DNA of 64,000 nucleotides from Ampelomyces quisqualis. Lineage: Eukaryota > Ascomycota > Dothideomycetes > Pleosporales > Phaeosphaeriaceae. Below, one piece after another: positions 59,549-64,000 of this stretch. The stretch is from assembly GCA_018398575.1 (NCBI GenBank), contig JAGTXZ010000003.1, forward strand, positions 1,798,001 through 1,862,000, given 5' to 3'. The notes beneath the pieces were generated by a model, which saw only the letters and a program-made list of their open reading frames with translations, was not told where the DNA came from and did not search any database. Each line of letters starts with the position of its first letter. The stretch's first letter is position 1. The position numbers and the translations under genes are program-made.

Positions 59549-60702
59549 TCACCCTCCGCTATGCTCCCCAACACCAGCCCAAGCTTTCGAGAACACGTCG
59601 CTTTCACCGTCTCGCCATCCCCATGCAATGCAATAGTGGCGCAGAAGCAGTTCGAGCTCTTCTAGTTCATCGAGGAACTCTAGTCCCGCGACTCGCTCCT
59701 TCTCCTCCTCACTGACCCAATGCCGCCAGATGTAGCTTGTGTCTTCTGCTTTGGCCGCTGTCTCAAAACCATAGCCTGTTAATCGCGCGCGTTGATCGGT
59801 AAGTTCGGGGTATGCGGTGAGCGTGTGGAGGTGGATGTTGCGCGTCTTTAGGTTCGAAATCATGGTTCTGCCAAAGGCGTCTTGTGGTAGGATGGGCTCG
59901 TAGAGTATTAGGGAGGCAGGCGTCGGGGGACGAAGGTAATGTGTGAGGAGGGAGGATACGATCGATTGTACAGTGGAAGCCTGCAGGTATACTAGGCACA
60001 TCTCTGACAGAATCAAGGTCGGCAGGGTCGGGTCAAGCATGGGAAGCTCAGGGTGTGGTTTGTCCTCTGATGACGTCGCAAGAGAGCGCAAATCGAGCGC
60101 GTGGATGTTGTATGTTTCGGAATGGTACGAGGTCGAGGTGGAAGATAGGTGCGGTAGCTTTTTGTGCAGAGAAGGCTGCTTCTGTATGCTTGCGATCTTT
60201 GCGACAGTGTTGGTAGGGAAGTCGATCTCGTGGTAGACTAGAGGGGCATTGGGACAGAGGTCCATGAGACGGAAGAAGCGTGTGTCGGTCCCCGCACCAA
60301 GAGACACAATCTGTTTCCGCGAGGAAGGGTCGGTGAGGAGGAATTTGGTAACTAGTTGGTCTATGGCAGAAGTGCGAACATATGTTCCTGGCTGACGTTA
60401 GGTGCAGACACTCGAGTCGAATTCCGTGGATGCACACCTCTGTTCAGCAACGGCAGTCTTCTGGTCGCTGGCTGTGTCGCAAACAGTTTCGCATATGGGT
60501 CATGAAGATAGCCAAGCTCCACGCAGCTCACCCTGCTCCCCGCAGCATCCTGATCTGTTCCCTTGACCGCATTGTCTCTTATTTGCTCGTTCTCTTCGCT
60601 AGCGTCGCCGATGCCGCCTCTGCCGCGGCCTCTCCCTCGCAGTCCTCCGCCGCGTCGATTGCCGAGTAGTGTCCTGAGGTCCGGGATTTCGTTGGAGGCC
60701 AT
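59549..60702 (-). CDS. PPM1: PP2A leucine carboxyl methyltransferase, 367 aa, two exons
   Basis: It methylates the C-terminal leucine of the PP2A catalytic subunit with S-adenosylmethionine, controlling regulatory-subunit binding. Exon 1 (60438-60702) and exon 2 (59549-60387) flank a 50-nt intron (60388-60437). The N-terminus has a basic RGRGRGRGG tract, then DAAGSRVSCVELGYLHDPYA, the family's opening block. GTYVRTSAIDQLV and the SAM-binding loop VSLGAGTDTRFF follow, with HEIDFP and ILSEMCLVYL further on. It is slightly longer than the roughly 330-residue yeast and human enzymes, mainly through the N-terminal Gly/Arg stretch and insertions. It shares a 181-bp divergent promoter with RPB5. Confidence 0.92.
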
Positions 60703-60883
60703 GGTCTCGCACTGGTGCAGCCCACATGGGATTTGGTGGGGTAGCTTTGCGCACTAGACCGCGGAAGCCACTAGCGCCGCATGCACGCCAAGAGCGCTCT
60801 TGGAGCGGGCTCCGCACTATTTCTTTGACGCGACAACCCATCCCGACCGCACGCTCGTTTTTCCGTCCCCCCACACCGCAGCC
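60703..60883. promoter_or_regulatory. Bidirectional promoter between PPM1 and RPB5
   Basis: Only 181 bp separate the two divergent start codons, so both genes must take their core promoters from here. No TATA box is evident, as is common for housekeeping genes. Confidence 0.5.
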
Positions 60884-61700
60884 ATGGATGAGCCAAAGTA
60901 CCAGCCCTCCCTGATTCGCCTGTGGAGGATCTGGCGGACCGCAAAGGAGATGATGAACGAGCGGGTGCGTTGCGCATGCGCCAGGCAATGAGACCCGAGC
61001 ACGCGCTGATTCTGACCAAGGGCTACCTCGTTCTCGAAGACGACATGACCATGTCGCTGGAGCAGTTCGCCCGCAAGTACGCGCGCGAAGACGGAGAGCC
61101 CGAGTGCGTACACCCATCTTGCCATGGTGCTGCCTCAGGACTGCACTGACTTCCCACAGCCGCTCACGCCTGAACTTCTCCTGCCAGCCCGGCGAAGAGA
61201 TGATGGCTAAATACACGCCCGCGCCGTCCAAGAAGGAACCGAACCCCGTACCCGCGATCGGCTCGATATGGATCGAGTTCAACAGCGACGAAAACGCTGG
61301 CCTGAAACAACTCCGCGACTACATGAATCATTTGGTCAATGGCCAATTCTATTCCGGCATCATGGTCACAGTCAAGCCCATGACTGGTATGGCGCTTCGC
61401 TTTTTACGCGGCGTCCAGAGCCTGAGCGAGGGACCCAAGGGCGGCATGGAGGTATTCGTCGAGCAGGATCTCCTAGTCAACATCACCAAGCACGAGTTGG
61501 TTCCCAAGCACGTACTTCTGAGCGCAGAAGAGAAGCAGCAGTTGTTGCTGCGGTACCGATTGAAGGAGACACAGCTACCTCGTATTCAATCTACCGATCC
61601 GGTCGCGAAATTCCTGGGACTCAAACGAGGTGCGGTGGTCAAGATCATCCGAAAGTCAGAAACAGCGGGACGCTATGCGAGTTACCGATGGGTTATCTGA
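60884..61700 (+). CDS. RPB5: RNA polymerase I/II/III shared subunit RPABC1 (Rpb5), 234 aa, three exons
   Basis: This subunit is common to all three nuclear RNA polymerases and forms part of the lower jaw. Exons are 60884-60964, 61021-61103 and 61160-61700, with two 56-nt introns. The N-terminal jaw domain starts LIRLWRIWRTAKEMMNERGY. The C-terminal assembly domain shows INITKHELVPKHVLL-like sequence (reading LVNITKHELVPKHV), RLKETQLPRIQ.TDPVAKF and KRGAVVKIIRKSETAGRYAS. It is slightly longer than yeast Rpb5 (215 aa). The chosen ATG gives the expected start of the jaw domain. Confidence 0.94.
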
Positions 61701-62001
61701 GCACGACAGCAAGAAGCATTGATTGGCGCGGCGTTTGGCGAACAGGAACAGGGAACTACTTATTCTCGAAATGAGATTTTACTTGGCACATGCGACAAGA
61801 AAAGCCGAAACTGCTTTCGAGACGCAGAGCTGTATACAAACGAAACCAACAATTCTCTATTTCTGTCAAACTGCTCGCAGTGCGTTTCCCACTGCACCAA
61901 CACCAAAAGTAAGCTGTCCAATCCACTTGTCCTTCCTCCCAGGCCCATGAATTCTCCACTCATACTCTTTTGCGCCCTTTGACCCCTCCAACCCTCCCCA
62001 A

Positions 62002-62346
62002 TCAAATCATGCCCAACCTCATCATCTCCCCCTCAATCAACGTCTGCCGTCCCCTCCTCTGCCCCGCCCACCCCATCTCCCTCTCCCGTCCATACCCCGT
62101 CCTCGCACCTTCTTTCATCCACGCCAGATGCCCACACAACCAGAGCCAGCACAGTAGTCCCGCAGCAAGAGCGTCGTAGCATAGGAGCGAGTAGCTCGCG
62201 GCGTTGAGCCATTGCGACGGGATCATGTCGTTGAGGGAGTATGTTTGTGTTGCTTGAGTGGACTTGTCGGCGGCGGTGAGTGGGAGTGCGTAGGTGGTGG
62301 TGATAAGCAGGAGGATTATGATCGTGGTTGCGATTGCGGTCGACAT
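62002..62346 (-). CDS. Hypothetical small protein with signal-like N-terminus and hydrophobic segment, 114 aa
   Basis: I do not recognise this protein. From the ATG at 62346 it has a strongly hydrophobic N-terminus (IIILLLITTTYALP, signal-peptide-like). A Ser/Thr/Gln stretch follows, then a second hydrophobic segment rich in Leu, Trp and Cys (about residues 55-80), and a basic C-terminus. The frame continues upstream to 62553 without a stop, but that part looks non-coding. It lies between the RPB5 stop and the SHMT stop, without an intron. It could be a real short membrane protein or a chance frame. Confidence 0.4.
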   Translation of the reverse strand: MSTAIATTIIILLLITTTYALPLTAADKSTQATQTYSLNDMIPSQWLNAASYSLLCYDALAAGLLCWLWLCGHLAWMKEGARTGYGREREMGWAGQRRGRQTLIEGEMMRLGMI

Positions 62347-62720
62347 TTTTTGTGCGTTGTCTAGTACTTGGCGAACGATGTAGGTCGAGTCGGTGGGTAC
62401 TTTTGTGTCTTCTCGTTCAGCAAATGTGATGCGATTGTGTAGTATCATGTGGTCCGGTAGTAGGTAGTGATAGAAGGACGTAGAGATTAGAGAGCACAGG
62501 CGAGTTTCTATATAGGCGGGACACGAGAGACACTGACAATGTAATTGATACACAATAAGAGGGTGGTTGGTGTAAGTGAAAGTGAAAGTGAAGGAGCAGT
62601 AGCCATATTGCTATTGTCTGGAAAGCGGTATATATGAATCTGTGCGTTTCCCCGCCCAAAACGCCTAGCTCGCTATGTCGAATACTCGCCTGCTATTGTG
62701 CCCCCATGTTACATCCGAAT
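62347..62720. other. Intergenic, no gene recognised
   Basis: Between the small hypothetical protein and the SHMT stop. It contains a Ser/Lys-type GTGAAAGTGAAAGTGAA short repeat (about 62574-62592) and otherwise nothing recognisable. Confidence 0.35.
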
Positions 62721-64000
62721 CTACTCGCTTTTGTCCCAGGGCAGCGCAAAAGTCGCAACCCAGTCTTCGACCTCCTTTCGGAGTTGGACGATATCAGTGA
62801 TGTCCTTTCCTTCGCCAACGTACTCCTTGAAAGCAGCGACGCTGCCGGGGTTCTTGCGGCCATTTTCCTTGGCCTTCTTCTTCGCTGCCTCATCGAGATT
62901 CTGCGTGATGCCGACAGCACGATGTACAACATCGGCCACCCGCTTGAAATCCTCGGGCTGGAAGCCGCGAGTAGTCATTGCTGGAGTGCCCATGCGCAGA
63001 CCACCGGGCTTCATAGCGGACACATCGCCTGGGACTGTGTTCTTGTTGGATGCAACGCCGACGAGCTCGAGAACGCGCTCGACCCGTGCGCCGTCCACGC
63101 CCTTGTCTTTCAGGTCGACGAGGACGAGGTGGTTGTCCGTGCCGCCACTGACAACGTTGTAGCCGAGACCGCCATTTTCCTTGGAGTCACCAAGGCGTTG
63201 GGCGAGGGACTTCGCATTGTCAAGTACCTGTTGTTGATAGTCCTTGAATTCCTTGGTCGATGCTTGATGTAATGCAACAGCCAAGGCAGTGATCGTGTGG
63301 TTGTGAGGCCCGCCCTGGTGACCTGGGAAAACAGACTGATTAATTGGGCTTTCTAGGTCGTATTTTTCTTCGTTTCCTTTCTTGTCGACGCGTCTTATGC
63401 CCTTTCGGAAGAATATCATGGCACCTCGTGGACCTCGCAAAGACTTGTGGGTTGTTGTGGTGACAATATCGGAGTGTGGGAAAGGAGAGGGGATGACGCC
63501 GGCAGCGACGAGACCAGAGATGTGAGCCATATCCGAGAGAAGATACGCGCCTATTGCATCGGCCACCTTGCGCATGCGCTCATATTCGATTAATCGGCTG
63601 TAGGCTGACGTGCCAGCAACGATAACCTTCGGCCTATAGAGGTGTGCCAATTCTTCCATACGATCATAGTCGATGATTCCAGTCTTCTCATTGAGCCTAT
63701 ATGGTAGAGTCTCGAAATATTTGGATACCGCGGAGATCTTCTTGCCTGGAATTTGGTAGCCGTGCGACAAATGCCCACCGTGGGGCAGGTCGAGACTGAG
63801 GATGCGATCGTGGGTGTTCATGACAGCGGAGTAGGCGTATAAGTTGGCAGGTGAGCCAGAGAGAGCTGATTTGTGGTGTTAGTCTCAATAAAGTTTGAGG
63901 ACGAGCGATGGACTCACGCTGGACGTTGACACCCCACTCATCTGGACTCAGGCCGAACGCCTTTAAAGCTCTCTGTTGGCACAACCGTTCTGCCTCGTCA
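62721..64000 (-). CDS. Serine hydroxymethyltransferase (5' end beyond window)
   Basis: This PLP enzyme interconverts serine and glycine with tetrahydrofolate, feeding one-carbon metabolism. The terminal exon is 62721-63865. A 52-nt intron (63866-63917) separates it from an exon that runs off the right edge (63918-64000). Splicing joins DEWGVNVQ to PLSGSPANLYAYSA, a canonical SHMT junction. Other blocks are LDLPHGGHLSHGY and the PLP-lysine motif TTTTHKSLRGPRGAM. VFPGHQGGPHNH and GTPAMTTRG are also seen. The C-terminus is complete. The missing N-terminus prevents deciding between mitochondrial and cytosolic forms. Confidence 0.95.

Overview
The window looks like a chromosome arm of a filamentous ascomycete, most likely a Dothideomycete (Pleosporales-like); the placement is inference. 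Support comes from short spliced introns of about 47-60 nt with GTAAGT-type donors and CTAAC-type branch sites, the typical fungal gene set, dispersed TACGGAGTA motifs, and a long AT-rich block with the signature of repeat-induced point mutation (RIP) that sits beside normal-GC gene arms.

Left arm (1-9.4 kb): the 3' part of a PMR1-type Ca2+/Mn2+ ATPase, a tiny two-exon metallothionein, a three-exon Ctr copper transporter (a small metal-handling group), a hAT-like MITE upstream of the transporter, a secreted DJ-1/PfpI-like protein, and a Dit1/PvcA-type isocyanide synthase-like gene (DIT1) with an unusual C-terminal repeat tail.

Middle (9.8-45.1 kb): a RIP-destroyed transposon nest without surviving genes. 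Repeat boundaries and target-site duplications give its order of assembly. A minus-strand hAT transposon was split by a Ty3/Gypsy chromovirus (family A, LTRs 475 bp, TSD CTAAG). A was later hit by a MITE with telomere-like repeats (8-bp TSD) and by a second chromovirus family B (LTRs 299 bp). Two B copies, B2 inside B1, have identical lengths of 7,129 bp; a third, B3, is truncated. To the left lie a minus-strand chromovirus D and, inside it, a 584-bp TRIM-like element. A mixed zone (45.1-47.4 kb) contains small inverted-repeat elements and a further AT-rich stretch.

Right arm (47.7-64 kb): a CYP56/DIT2-type cytochrome P450, a DHA1-type MFS transporter (DTR1-like candidate), a GH5 beta-mannanase, a DsbA/FrnE-like thioredoxin-fold protein, MAD1, the PP2A leucine carboxyl methyltransferase PPM1, RNA polymerase subunit RPB5, a small hypothetical secreted or membrane protein, and serine hydroxymethyltransferase running off the right edge.

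The most interesting reading is that DIT1 (minus strand, 7.3-9.4 kb), DIT2 (plus strand, 47.7-49.2 kb) and the MFS gene (51.2-52.7 kb) are one N-formyl-tyrosine/dityrosine-type pathway locus. In budding yeast DIT1 and DIT2 are neighbours transcribed divergently. Here that divergent arrangement persists, but about 38 kb of nested, RIP-mutated transposons separate the two start codons.
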